Shown: one piece after another, positions 51,401 to 62,600 of the stretch
Layout: the number at the start of each line of letters is the position of its first letter
Position numbering within the stretch: the stretch's first letter is position 1
DNA from: Pelargonium tetragonum
Taxonomy: Eukaryota > Streptophyta > Magnoliopsida > Geraniales > Geraniaceae
Reading direction: 5' to 3'
DNA: 64,000 nucleotides
NCBI GenBank assembly: GCA_036897445.1
Contig: JAYMTL010000001.1
Span: 310,001-374,000 of the forward strand
Translations under genes and position numbers: made by a program
The notes under the pieces: generated by a model
Seen by the model: only the letters and a program-made list of their open reading frames with translations
The model's database searches: none
Told to the model about the DNA's origin: nothing

Positions 51401-54400
51401 GTGGGCTTGAAATAAGGCTCCCGATTTATACGTTATATACTTCGCTTACTTATTTCGTCATAAGAGATCTCTCTGGAGTATCCTGTTATTTCTAAGAAAA
51501 TTTTTAATGTAAAAAGGAAGGGGCCCGTAGGGTTTTTCAAGGCCTATCTTTTACTCTCTTGTGTAAAATTGTACAGAATTTTCTTTTATAAGGTTTTACA
51601 GAACAGGTTGCAATTCAATATAACTATAGCTTGTAGGTAATAATATTTAAATTGGGAGATATACACGGCTAAAGTTTGAATGGGGGTAGTCTTTTTCTTA
51701 AATGAGAAAAGTGTAATATTTATCTAGGACATACCGAGCCCGAGTATAAAGTTATCCTTATACAAGTAGCATTGCTTGTATCCTTAGGGCAAAATATAGA
51801 TTAAGCTAAGTATTTACACCAACTGTACTTGAACCTTTTTTTTTTGTAGCCCTTTAACGGATAAGTTTTAAGAGTAAGGACTTTGAGACTTTTCTGGACT
51901 TGAATAAACTATTTATATTTATATAATAAGATAGTAAAAAGATTTTTCCATATACGTACTTTACTAGAAACTTATTTTAGTACCTTTATAAATAAGGGCA
52001 GTTAAGTGGTCTTATAACGATAAATACACTCAGCATGCGATTTTCAAAGTGATACCCATTTTTCATAAAAGCAGTAAATAAAAATTTCAGAACAGGGCAT
52101 ACTTATAAAATACGGAGATATTCAGATAGTTGTGGCATACAGGGAAGTTATCTCTTAACTAGTATTCAGTGCGCTGAGTAAATAGTATGTTCCGAATCTG
52201 CTTGATCCAGAAGAAAGTTCGAGGGCAATGCTTTTTAAAATACTCTTTATAAGTAATAAAAACCCTATTAAACTATATTTGGTAAAGAGGCCCTAAAAAA
52301 GGATTATGAAATTGCTTATTTACATATTGAAAACAGGAACGCTCTCCTAAGATGTCAAAAAGCTTAGTTTTTCAATAAGAGATTCCCTGAAAAAGTAATT
52401 GCCAGCAACAACAAAAGGATACATATACCTCATAATTAAAAGGGACTTTGAAGAAATTTTTTGGGAAATAAGAGCAGGGTGCTGAGTCTTTGAACAAACA
52501 AATAGCTGTCTATTAAATTAAGAGAGCTTTTTGAGTGTAATTTAAAGTCTTGTGAAAAGTGTCAACTTTAGTCTGCGGGGCCCCTTTCCGTCGAATAGCT
52601 TGCCCGAGTTTATGTTCCTACTTCCTTGTAACAGTATTAGCTCGAGTGAAGGAGTTCCCTACGAGGTGAAGCGTCGGCGATAAATTCTACTCTTGATTTT
52701 TGTAAAAGTCTGCATAGCCACGATGGAGTTTTCGATTACAAACGCCCCGGGTATCTTCTAAAGTTGTACGGGTCTTTTGAGTTTGGTCATTATAGCCCCC
52801 AACCGCCTAGTTTAAGCTAAACTTTTTGAAATTAAGGATGTCCTTTCATAAAAAATCGAACTGAGCCCTAGAATGATAAAAAATTAAGTTTACTTAAAAA
52901 TTAGACTTTTCAACAATCTTTGAAAGAAAGTGCATCCCGTCAAGAATTCTTTTTAAAAGGAGCCCCGCTACGGAATTAGTGCCTTCTACTTTTCTTTAAT
53001 GGACAGAGAGAGCTTTAATATGATCCTTATTCTGCCTAGTAAATAACAAGAACTTGTATTGTAAATCTTTTTTAATTTAATTTATATGCTATGGGATTAT
53101 ATAAGCAATTCCCTGTACTAGTCTATAACTTATACTTACGCTAATAAGAAGAGGGGTTCGGGTCTATAAGTACGTTTTAGTATATAAAAAAGCCTGTGAA
53201 AAGCCCTGATATGCCAAGGATTGACCTTGTGCATATTTGGAAGCATCCGTTTAAACACAACAGGGTGAGGGTGGTTTGGTTGTAAGTGAGGTAAGGTGGA
53301 TGCCCATATACTATGTGAACCCTTAAATCTTTGTATTTTCAGTAAAAAGATACTTAGAGCCTAAACCCAAGAAGAACCCCTTGGTCTTGTAGACTACTTC
53401 ATCTGCCAACCCTTACTCGAGTTAGAGCTCTTCCTTATAGGTGTTTTTGATTTTATAGGGTCAGTAAAGTTTACCTTTAATTCTTTTCAACCCAATCTTT
53501 CAGAATATTTATACTTGAACAAGTTTTTTATCTTATCCATTATGAGGAGTTATCCTTACCCTTTCATATAAGGTACTTTAAATAAATAGAAAAAGTAAGG
53601 GTAACCAAAGAAGTTTAACCCTAAGGAATGGGACCGCAGTTATTGCCCAATTCAAATATTATCAAATGGATATGAAATACTCCACTTAAAAGGAAACGTA
53701 GATTTACATCCCACTTTTGAGTGACTTAAATCTTAAAGGAAACCCGAGTTTACCTTAAAAATAAGTGTGCTAAAGTGTTAAGAAAAGTCAATGTCTAACA
53801 TTAGTTTTTTTAGTCAAGTTCAATATCGTAAGAGCCTCCAAATCCATTTACTCTCAACCCGTTAAATACCCTTGAGGAGCTTTTTAATATTCTTAAGGTA
53901 CAAAAAGGTGCCTTGTGTCTAAGCGGTTTCAACTTCTGGAATATTTGTAAAATGTATTCATTATATAACTCATTTTTGTTAGTTTAAAAGCTTTGGAAAT
54001 GCACTTAGAGGGAAGATTTGAGGTATCCGAGTAAAGTTCCGCCGGGCATTCTCAGTTTCTTTTAATTTGACAGGCTTTAGTATTTCAGCAACAAGGATTG
54101 ACGAACCTAAGATTTGTATTTTAAAAGTTTACTCTTTTCAGATTCTCCCCTTAACTTTTTAAATTATAAGTCAAATTTTAAAGAACATAATTTACACTAT
54201 TTATGTTTTCAATTACACTGTAATAGTTACTTTATTGCCATCTAGAATTTCTTTAGTTTATCCCATACCCTGCCGGAGAGAAACGCACAAAGATTAAATC
54301 TAAATTTCAAAACAGCTTCAAGTGGAATTTCAATGGTTTATCTTTGAATCATTACAGCATAGAACATCCTACCTATAATCCCAAAAGAAGGGCCTGGCTA

Positions 54401-54513
54401 CCCTTTATTTTGTAAGGGGAACTCCTTAAAAAACTACGTGTTACATTATCTTTTTGAGTCTCCGCGATATTAGACTTCTCTCTTACTCATTTGTTTCTGC
54501 GATCCCGTAAACC

Positions 54514-54578
54514 CTAGAAAAAGAAGATATTCTAGCATCTCCTATCTGCGAGCTCCTACTTTTATCTTCTTTTTCTAG
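54514..54578. terminator. Perfect 16-bp inverted repeat, 33-base loop
   Basis: Left arm ctagaaaaagaagata (54514-54529) and right arm tatcttctttttctag (54563-54578) are exact reverse complements. By chance a perfect 16-bp inverted pair this close should be rare in 64 kb, so it is probably a real structure. It lies about 60 bp beyond the stop of the minus-strand frame 54637-54828, the position of a transcript-end or processing hairpin. Against a simple bacterial-type terminator: the stem is A/T-rich, the loop is long, and the arm itself holds the pyrimidine run. It could instead be a recombination element or a miniature-element scar. The terminator label is tentative. Confidence 0.35.
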
Positions 54579-54636
54579 CTTCAAACGTTACTAAGCTACG
54601 TTTTTTCGAAAGGAGTTCTAATACTATTTGCAAGGT

Positions 54637-54975
54637 CTACCTAAGGTGTCTGATATTCTTTAGAGTTAGAGTTATTAGTCTTGTTGGAATTTGTTCCTTA
54701 AGTGTCTTCTTAGTCATGAAGAATCTTGTTTCGTTATCTGCAATACTGTCTTTGTCTTTATAAGTTATGGAAATATATCTCATATGATTCGATACACAAG
54801 TGGGGTGGGGAATGAAGGCTTTAGGCAACTTTGTCTACGCTATGAAAGTTTGGTAGGCTTACATATGCATAACAAGAGAGCACATTTATTACAGAAAGAA
54901 ATGAGGGCCCTAGAAAAGTTGTTTCCAAGCAAGCGCCCTTTTGGATTATTCCTTATAGTTACGCCCCTAACCTAA
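54637..54975. other. Stretch open on both strands, product unknown
   Basis: A minus frame of 63 codons (54637-54828, TTG start, basic product rich in T, K, I and R) overlaps a plus frame of 94 codons (54691-54975, also TTG start). Neither resembles a known protein and neither has ATG at its start. The region has fewer TAA stops and more G in the plus strand than its neighbours, and the perfect inverted repeat lies just past the minus frame's stop. At most one frame can be a gene; the minus one fits the hairpin better. A small unknown peptide gene or an eroded gene is possible, but chance is the simpler explanation. Confidence 0.15.
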
Positions 54976-57900
54976 GTAGTCTAGTACATACATCTTTACT
55001 CCATGCCATAAGATCCTTTTACAGTTCGCGATTCATGTTCGATCTATACTTTGCCATCAGTGTCTTCCTGAATCATACCTTAAAGTCTTATCAAAACTAC
55101 ATTTCTGCCCAGTAGGGGCATCTAACAAAAAGAGCTTTGACTTTTAATTGTTGAAGAGGAGTCCTTTAGCTTAATTAAAATTTAGGTGTTGGAGTTTCAA
55201 GTGGGATACTTTAAACTAAAGCCTTTTAAGATGGGTACGGGACTTGGAAGTTCTTGTCATTTTCGTCTTATCTTATCCTATAGAGAAAAGGTTATAACAC
55301 CGCAGTTTGAACCAGAATTTTTTAGTTTAGGGGGCCAACCCTTCTGATTTTTTGTACTAACTTCCCAGCTTTTAGCTATCGCATTCCTTGTAATATCTAT
55401 TGGCGTTTTCCCACGAGCACTATACCTGGGACTCTCTCTTATTACATAGTTAAATGAAGCGCCTACCAAACAGCTTAGAGAGTGCTCACAAAAAGGAAGA
55501 GTTGTTTTCAAATTCATTTCTATTCTAAAGTCATTTTCATTTCCTTTTTACTTAATGCGCTTCAGAATTCAAGCAGGTAGGCCTTGATTTTCTTTTTATT
55601 CCTTTGCTTTTACTGGAAATAAAGTAAGGAGTTTTAAAGTTCTCCTGTTTCCAATTCTAAAGCTGGTATGTAGGAGCCCTCTTAAGTTTCCTTAATCAGA
55701 GAATAAGGGTTATAATATTATACCGGAAATTTCGTTAATTTCTAATCGGAAATCCTTTATGTTTCTGGGGTTTCTTTAGAGTGTTGTAAGTGTAACTCAA
55801 TTTAGAAAAGGTTTTCTTAATTAAAAATATAGGAGGACTTACAAAGTATTTAATAAATTTAAGAGAATAGTTTATTTGCTAAGAGTTTGAATTGAGTGTG
55901 TTGGAATAAGATTATAAGGGACTCGTAAGGATTTTATAAAGAGGTTTTAGTTTACTAGGAGTAATGCTTGTTAGGTAATATATGGGTTTTTATTCAAGAA
56001 AAGGCTACCTAAATAGGTTTTTTTAAAAGTTCTTTTTTTACTTAATCAGGAATTCTTATTTACCAAAGGCATCCCCGTGGAGTCTTTACTCTTGTTTGAC
56101 TTATTTAATAAAGTAACATAACAAAAGGTGTAACTTCTTATAAAAAAGAGTATACACGAACCTCTTAAACTGGCATACGTTCCTTTACCCCCTTTACTAT
56201 AGAATTAGAGCCCCTGTTTCCTAGAAACAAATGAAGAATATTTTGAACTAAGTGGGACCTCCTTTCACTTAAGTGCCCTGTAATAAAGTCCTTTTAGAAA
56301 AACCCGCAGGGATAGCGGGTAGAGGGAGGAACCCCTCCTGGTTTCTGGATTAACTTAAGCTAAATTTCTTTTAATAAGTTAAGGAATAGGAAATAAAAAA
56401 AGCTAAAGGTTACTTTAGAAAAAGTACTAGAAAACGAAAGAGCTACCTGAAACTTTGTGCAAGTTATAAGTTCTAAAAGTAAGGTGTTTTGTAGTTGAAC
56501 GCTTTGTTTTATGAAAGCTATAAGTTGTTGTTAATTTCTTAGGAGCTAATAGCTTAAGAGACTTAAGAATGGTTAATTAATCTAATATCAGGGTTTTTTT
56601 AGGCTGTCTATTTTTATATTTTTAGTATTTCAAAATTTTGAAAACTTAGCGAAAGAATTTCTTAAGTGTATAAGTTTTCTATTTAAAAGTTAGCAAGAAG
56701 AACCCAAAACTAAGAATTTTAGTAAATAAAGTGGGTTATATTTTACGGGTATTGACAAGAAATGGGGAGCTCTTCCTCAGGGATTTTTCTTAGAGGTTCC
56801 TTTTTTTTTAGACAGGAAGCTTCTAAGTAAGTCTGCTAAATAAAGTATAGCTGCTTTTTGGGGTTCTGAGAATTCGAGTTTCAAATCATGTGGAAAGTTT
56901 AGGTTTACAAGATAAAATCGGGATAAGCACTCTTTATGTTGTTTTGTGTTGAAGTTAGAGTTCCCTTTTCATTCACGAAGCTAGTAATACAGGTATTTTA
57001 TAATAAAGAGCCAGATATGAAGTAGTAAACCCTAACAATAAAAGGACTTATAATAAAGGCTTTTCGTACTTAAGAAATCTCTGTAAATAAGGAAAACCCT
57101 TTAAAATGGACTCTAAAAGCTCTTGACGCCTCCAAAATAAAGGGTCCCCTAAAAAGCGATAAACGTAAGATTATCTTTCCGAACTCAACAGTTTCCCTTT
57201 CAGGATCCGCTAATTTTCTTGTTTCATTCCAAGGGATAGAAAGCTTTTCGGATTCAGCTAACAGGGTAAAGGTAGAAGTATAGAGTTGCAGCTCAGGATA
57301 GCCTGTTTCTAATAATGGGGGAGTTTCGTACACTACTTTAGTATGCTTTCAATTTTAATGTATATAACATAAACTTTCAATGACCCTTACTTTCGTATTC
57401 TCCTTTAGGAACTTACCACTCCTAATACGAATTGGGACTTGAAATTGTATACAAATTATGAATGCCTCAAATCAATTAAAAGCAACAATTCGTGGATGTC
57501 TCTTGGCTCTACTTTTTCTATTTGGGTTTTGGATAATGACTCGCTTCAGAAATGACAGAAAGGAATCACTTAGATAGAAGAAATATTAGCTAGCAATCCG
57601 GTGAATCTAGTATATGCTTTTCTACAAATGAATGGTAACAAGAATCTCTAACCCTGCAAAACTTCATTATTTTTTAAACTAGAATTGAAAAACCTTACCT
57701 TGGCTTCACTTCTTTACTGGAAATTCATTGCTTTACTTCTAAAAACAAATGAACCTTAGTTTAAAACTTTAACCGGGTAAAAGGGATTTGAGATAAAGCA
57801 ACTCCTTATAAAGACCGAAAACAAGGAATAAATATGAAATCAAAAGTCAGTACTAAAGTGACTCTCTAAACTGTCATTTCTCGCGGGTCACTTGTTTAGC

Positions 57901-58712
57901 TATCCGGTAAAGGGGTTTTTCCTTTGAGACCTTCATTTTCTTTCCGTGCCCCCTTTTAAATGTTAATACCTATCTTTCGTAAAATTCAATTGGTTTTGAG
58001 GTTTTTAATTTTTAGGGGACTTTTTCCAATTCTTGCAGATTCCTCTTTATAATAGGCTTTGTGTTAAATTACTGGTAAGAAAGCAGATACATACAAGTGT
58101 GCACGGTGTTCGATTCAGTTACTTAAATTTTCCTATCAAAGATAGAATCGGGGTTCCTAAAAAATAAAGAACGGGAAACTTTGGAAATAAGGTCAGAGCA
58201 CTTTTGAAATAGAATTCTCCCTATTTTTACTGGTTAGAGATTAGACCTCCCGTTTTTAGAATTACTGTACGGCATTTCAACAATTTAGTGACACCAGAAT
58301 CGAGAAGAACTATCCTCCCCAAAAGTCTTTTCGAGAATTGGAAACTTTAAAACAAAGGAACACAAAATCTACCTTTACTTTATAGCCAACGTCTACTACT
58401 TACCTTATTTCGTTCTACCTAGACCTATCTTCTTACTCGGTATACAGCCCTCTTAGCCTTGGTTTTCTAGCTATACTTCTAATAGTTATACCAGCCTTCT
58501 TTAGGAGTCCTCTTGTTCTAGCCAGTATTCCCCGGAAAATGAAAAAGTATTTGTATAAAAAATCTACCGAGTTACTAAATATTTAAGTTTAAGGGAATAC
58601 CAAGGGACATCCTAGTTTCTCCAGGGTTAGCTTCTAATAACATAGATTATGTATTCTCCAGATCTGAATGGAGAGAAATTCCTGTGACTGAGTAACGCAA
58701 GGGCATCAGAGG

Positions 58713-58758
58713 TTCTTTACCAAAAACAGGATACCTCGGAGTACTAAGGCTAGAGTAT
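58713..58758 (+). other. Weak LSU rRNA domain-IV-like segment
   Basis: TTTACCAAAAACA followed by spaced matches (GG, CC, CG-AGT, TAAG, GTATG) parallels the conserved large-subunit rRNA stretch GTTTACCAAAAACACAGG...AGTCGTAAGAC..GTATG of plastids and bacteria. Gaps are needed and the match fades after GTATG. It is on the opposite strand from the sarcin-ricin-like sites. Suggestive at best. Confidence 0.15.
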
Positions 58759-59145
58759 GAATTTTTTTTCTGAATAGCTATTGCATAAGAGTTCCTGAGG
58801 TCTGGAACTAGGGCAATTCTATTTGAACCTAAAAGCTTCCGGTCGAAGCGGAGATTTTTTTTTTACCAAGGATTGTAGAGTTTCCACTAAGGAGGATACT
58901 TGGTATCTAAAATTGCTTCACTTTTACTGGGTTTAAAGGCTTTAAGAGATAAAGCTTGCGAATTTCATAACAAGGAACACGTTCTTCTAGTAAATAAATG
59001 AATACTGGGTTTTAAAATCCTAAAAAAATTCCTTTCAATTTCCTGAAATTTCTGCACGAAAAAAGAAGAATTCTAGGTATATAAAGAGCTGAGGTCAAAG
59101 ACTACAGATTCAAAAAGCGAGAATGGCAATTATTTTCCACATTTG

Positions 59146-59161
59146 GGGTTCAAACGAACCC
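59146..59161. repeat. 6-bp stem, 4-base loop hairpin
   Basis: GGGTTC-aaac-GAACCC, a compact GC-containing hairpin followed by a CG-rich patch (CTCGTGC, CTCGCGCG) unusual for this window. The minus strand next to it reads GCACGAGGGTTC, like a tRNA T-arm start, but the arm folds on itself instead. It lies about 140 bp upstream of the 105-codon frame. Confidence 0.45.
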
Positions 59162-59301
59162 TCGTGCACAACCTCGCGCGATGCCGAAGTAATAAGTTAA
59201 TTAGGTCTTATCTCATCCACTAGATAGCTTATAGAAAGTTAATTCCAAAAACCAGATACAAAGAATGCTAGTCAAGAGACTTACGCGAATTCTTTATTTT
59301 C

Positions 59302-59619
59302 GTGAAGTTGGGGGTAATTCGAAAAAATGTATCTTTAAAGAAGAAGAGGAGTAGTACATTTATTCTAGCTAATAGTGTTGGAGAGGTATTACAGAATAAG
59401 GAGAGCTCTAAAGGTTCAAAAGAGGGGCCTCTTTCTTTAGAAGTTACTCGAGATATACAAATTGCAAGATTGGCTTTTTATAGAGTGGTTTCAGTACAAG
59501 GGTTAAAAAGGTTAACTTTGCGTATAGGTAACCGAGTTTTTAGACCTTTATTTTACACAAATATGAGTCTTTATAAAAGAGGGGCTCTACTAAATACCCA
59601 TAGCCAGGAGAAAATCTAG
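59302..59619 (+). other. 105-codon open frame, longest in window, product unknown
   Basis: GTG start and TAG stop. The product is basic, with a K/R/S-rich first half and a second half (roughly residues 55-95) alternating hydrophobic and basic residues (IARLAFYRVV, LTLRIGNRVFRPLFY) that could form strands. Many codons end in A or T. I recognise no family and see no clear ribosome-binding site. Under random expectation a few frames of this length should occur in 64 kb, so it is not sufficient evidence of a gene, though it is the best single candidate. Confidence 0.15.
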
Positions 59620-62600
59620 ATAAGAGCTTGTTATACAGGTGAACAGGTCTATAATTATAGTTGAATAGCATAAAAAACAGGTTCCGTTTTTACGAGGGTT
59701 GTGTCACCAATACAGAGTAGGGGAGGGAAATCTGAAAGAATAAACTACGACTCACTTTAGACTTCAAAATCAAAGTCTTCCTGAATTTGCTTGGTGGATT
59801 GCCCTGTAGTGTACTTACTATAAGGGACTCTTTATCAATTCACAACTTACTTAATAGCGAAAAGTTGAGAGTTAAACCCCTCCTATCCGGCCGGAGACTT
59901 TTGTGATATGATTAAAAAAGCCCCGTAAAGCCGCATGTCTCTGATCTAACTAAGTGCAAAAATACGGCAAAAAATCATTCTTCATAACCGAGTGCCCCCT
60001 GGGCCTACGAACTTGCCCCATAAATTAAGGTTTTGGCATGAGCCTCTTTTCTATTACTTTAAGGCCCAATCCAACGATTCAAATGAACAGAAAAGTCAAA
60101 TTAATAAGTAAAGGAATACTATAAAAATTGAATTTAAGTTTTACCAAATTATACTTAAAACCTGCTCGGTATCTCCGTTCAAAGAATTTAGACAAAGTAG
60201 AAATTCCATTACACAAAGCCTCTACTATAGAATTTTTTAACTTCTATAAACCCCTTTAGAATGAGGATTTTCTTAAAATGCCCCAGCTTTAACTTAAGTA
60301 CGAATTTCATTCAAGTTTTTTGGCTTACGCTCTTTATATTTTGGTTATATATAGTGTTAGGATCTCTCCCTACTTCTTTTGTCAAAGTAAGGTTTCCTTA
60401 ACTCGGTTGATTTTCTAGACTGTTTCTTTTATGTTATGGGTCTAGTTTTCTTTTATCGGCTTGTATAAAATTCTGGCACCCCATATTATTGACAAGTAAA
60501 GGGCCCCTTAAAGAGCTTCGAAAAACCATTCAATTCTCTATTATCAAATAGACCAATTTAGGTGCTAAGAATATGGAAAATAGATCCAATACCAAAGCAG
60601 AGACCCCCTATTCCGAGTCCTGTGCTTTCCTCGCATACTATAGCGCAATCTTAATAGATATTTGCGGAATTGATTATCCAAAGATTTTATATCCTTTCTT
60701 CCTCCAGCAATAGTCCCCTGCCCCTCTATTAAGGAGTTGCTCCTTGTAGCCTTTTGTCCTATTTTACTCATTTATGAATGGCTTTTGGAAAGCTTAGTTT
60801 TTAGAGTGATTTTAAGTATTCTATTATTAACTATTATTAAAGTAAACTTCTGTACTAATGAAGAAGAGGAGCGAGCCTTGTAGAATGTGGTTGCTCTATT
60901 GTACCTGACTGCAGCGCAGCGAAGGTTAGTGAATTTCTTGCATTTAATAAAGCATAGATACCAGTATACCCAGCAACTACATACCTTACTGTTTCCCCTA
61001 AAACCTTCCTTACTCTAAAAGCTAACTTTCTTGGGAAATATACCTGCCCTACGAGTTCTCTTGTTGCAGCTGGTACTCCCTTTATAGGTATTCCCTTAAT
61101 TTACTCTCCCTATTTACTGTCCTACATATTAAACAAACAGAACAAGAGTCAAACCCTTACCTTATATAGATATAGACAGCAAAATTTAAGTAAAAATTTT
61201 TCGATTTGGCTTGTATCCCGTAAAACACCTATACTCAATTAAATGTAGGAAAACCTCGTAGGAAATGCCTTATCAAAACCTTGTCTTACCAATAAAATCT
61301 TACTAATAAAAAGAGCCCATAACCCTATCTGGAGAAACTCATTTGCCCCGTTTAGTGTTCCCTTGAATCCCTTTTTTTATACCAGGGACTAATTTCAACC
61401 GGAACACAATCAAAGGAAGATTACTTTTTAGAAATGTTATAAAGAATTTTCTGGATTAGAAAAGGCTAAAGTCACTACCTAGAACTGCCTTGTTCACTAG
61501 TTTTTGGGTACCTCTTAATTAAAGGAAGCGAGACTTTTATTTTAAGCCCTTGCATTCAATATTTACCCGGTGTTTTAATAACCCGCTTTTTAGAATGACT
61601 GTGTGTGTATTGACAAGGGAACATAAGACTAATACCTAAATCTAAGCTATTTACGAGAGAAACTGCGCTAGCGCTCATGTCTACTCAAGTAAAAATATAC
61701 CCATCTAAGAAGGGGAAGATAACCAACCCCACGTTTCAGGGATCTCCTGAGTTGATCCTATTGAAAAATAGTATCTATTTTAATAAATTAGAAGGTAAGA
61801 TGAAAGCCCGGGGAATTCTTTCTTGCTTTTGGTTCCTTTATTCGTATTTGAAAGATGTTCACAAGAACTAAGTAAGTTGCTACTGTGTCACTTTGTTTCC
61901 AGTTTCGCCTGAGAAATGGGGTATGGAGGTATAGTAACTGTAGTTATCTTATTAAGGTTAAGTCCCCCTCTTTTGCTTTCAAACTTTCCCAAAGCGAATG
62001 TACTTTTGCCTATAAACCCACCCTACATTTTCTTCAAAGTCTATAAATTAAGACCCCAAGAGGAGAACGCCACTTTTTGGTTGTTCCATTTTCTACTACT
62101 GTAAAAGTTCATAACATGCCTTTCCTTATAAAGCGGACCTCCTTTTTTCGAAAAAGTAGGGGCATATAATTGTAAAATGAATCAAAAATGTATCTTTTAC
62201 TTCTCTGCCTTTAGGGGATAGGATATTGGAAATCCTTACTTTATGGGTCCCTATACCTTGTTAAACAAAAAGCTTTGTATATAACTTATAAATAAGTTCC
62301 TCTTCTTTTGAAAAACCAATTCGGCGGGGTACTGTGAAGACTTAAATACTTTGTTTTCCTTCTTTTTTATTGAGAAATCCCGGCATCCCGAAAACTAAGT
62401 ACCTTATCTTACTCTATAATCTAATTTGGGTATTCCCTTTATAAGTTAATTGTAGTTAAAGAAAAATAAGGAGAAGGGCCTGTTTAACGTTACCCTTCGT
62501 AAGTAATAAGGCAAGCTTGTGTAATCTCTTAAATAAGGAAGATCTTGCTCTCAGATTAAAAAGGGGTCTAAGAGGAGTAGAGCTTTTACTTTTAGTAAAC

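Larger units (their letters stand above)
46423..54513. other. Non-coding tract, no recognisable gene
   Basis: No frame of 60 codons or more on either strand for 8 kb. TA microsatellites at about 48.2 and 48.4 kb are listed separately, and a small CATATA-type repeat lies near 49740-49760. The 48340-48540 stretch is unusually rich in TAG/CTA words. I see no RNA gene or mobile element. Confidence 0.6.
54976..59301. other. Unassigned tract with two longer minus-strand frames
   Basis: Minus frames of 79 codons (55278-55517, ATG start) and 87 codons (57070-57333, GTG start) lie here. Their products are mixed in composition, without membrane segments or motifs I know, and have no clear ribosome-binding sites. 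With the frames at 54.7 and 59.3 kb, four of the six longest frames in the window fall within 5 kb. A weak LSU-rRNA-like segment at 58713-58758 and a small hairpin at 59146-59161 are listed separately. Confidence 0.3.

Noticed and set aside
57070-57333. 87-codon minus-strand frame as a gene
   Set aside because: GTG start, no ribosome-binding site, no family resemblance. Kept only as part of the frame-cluster observation.
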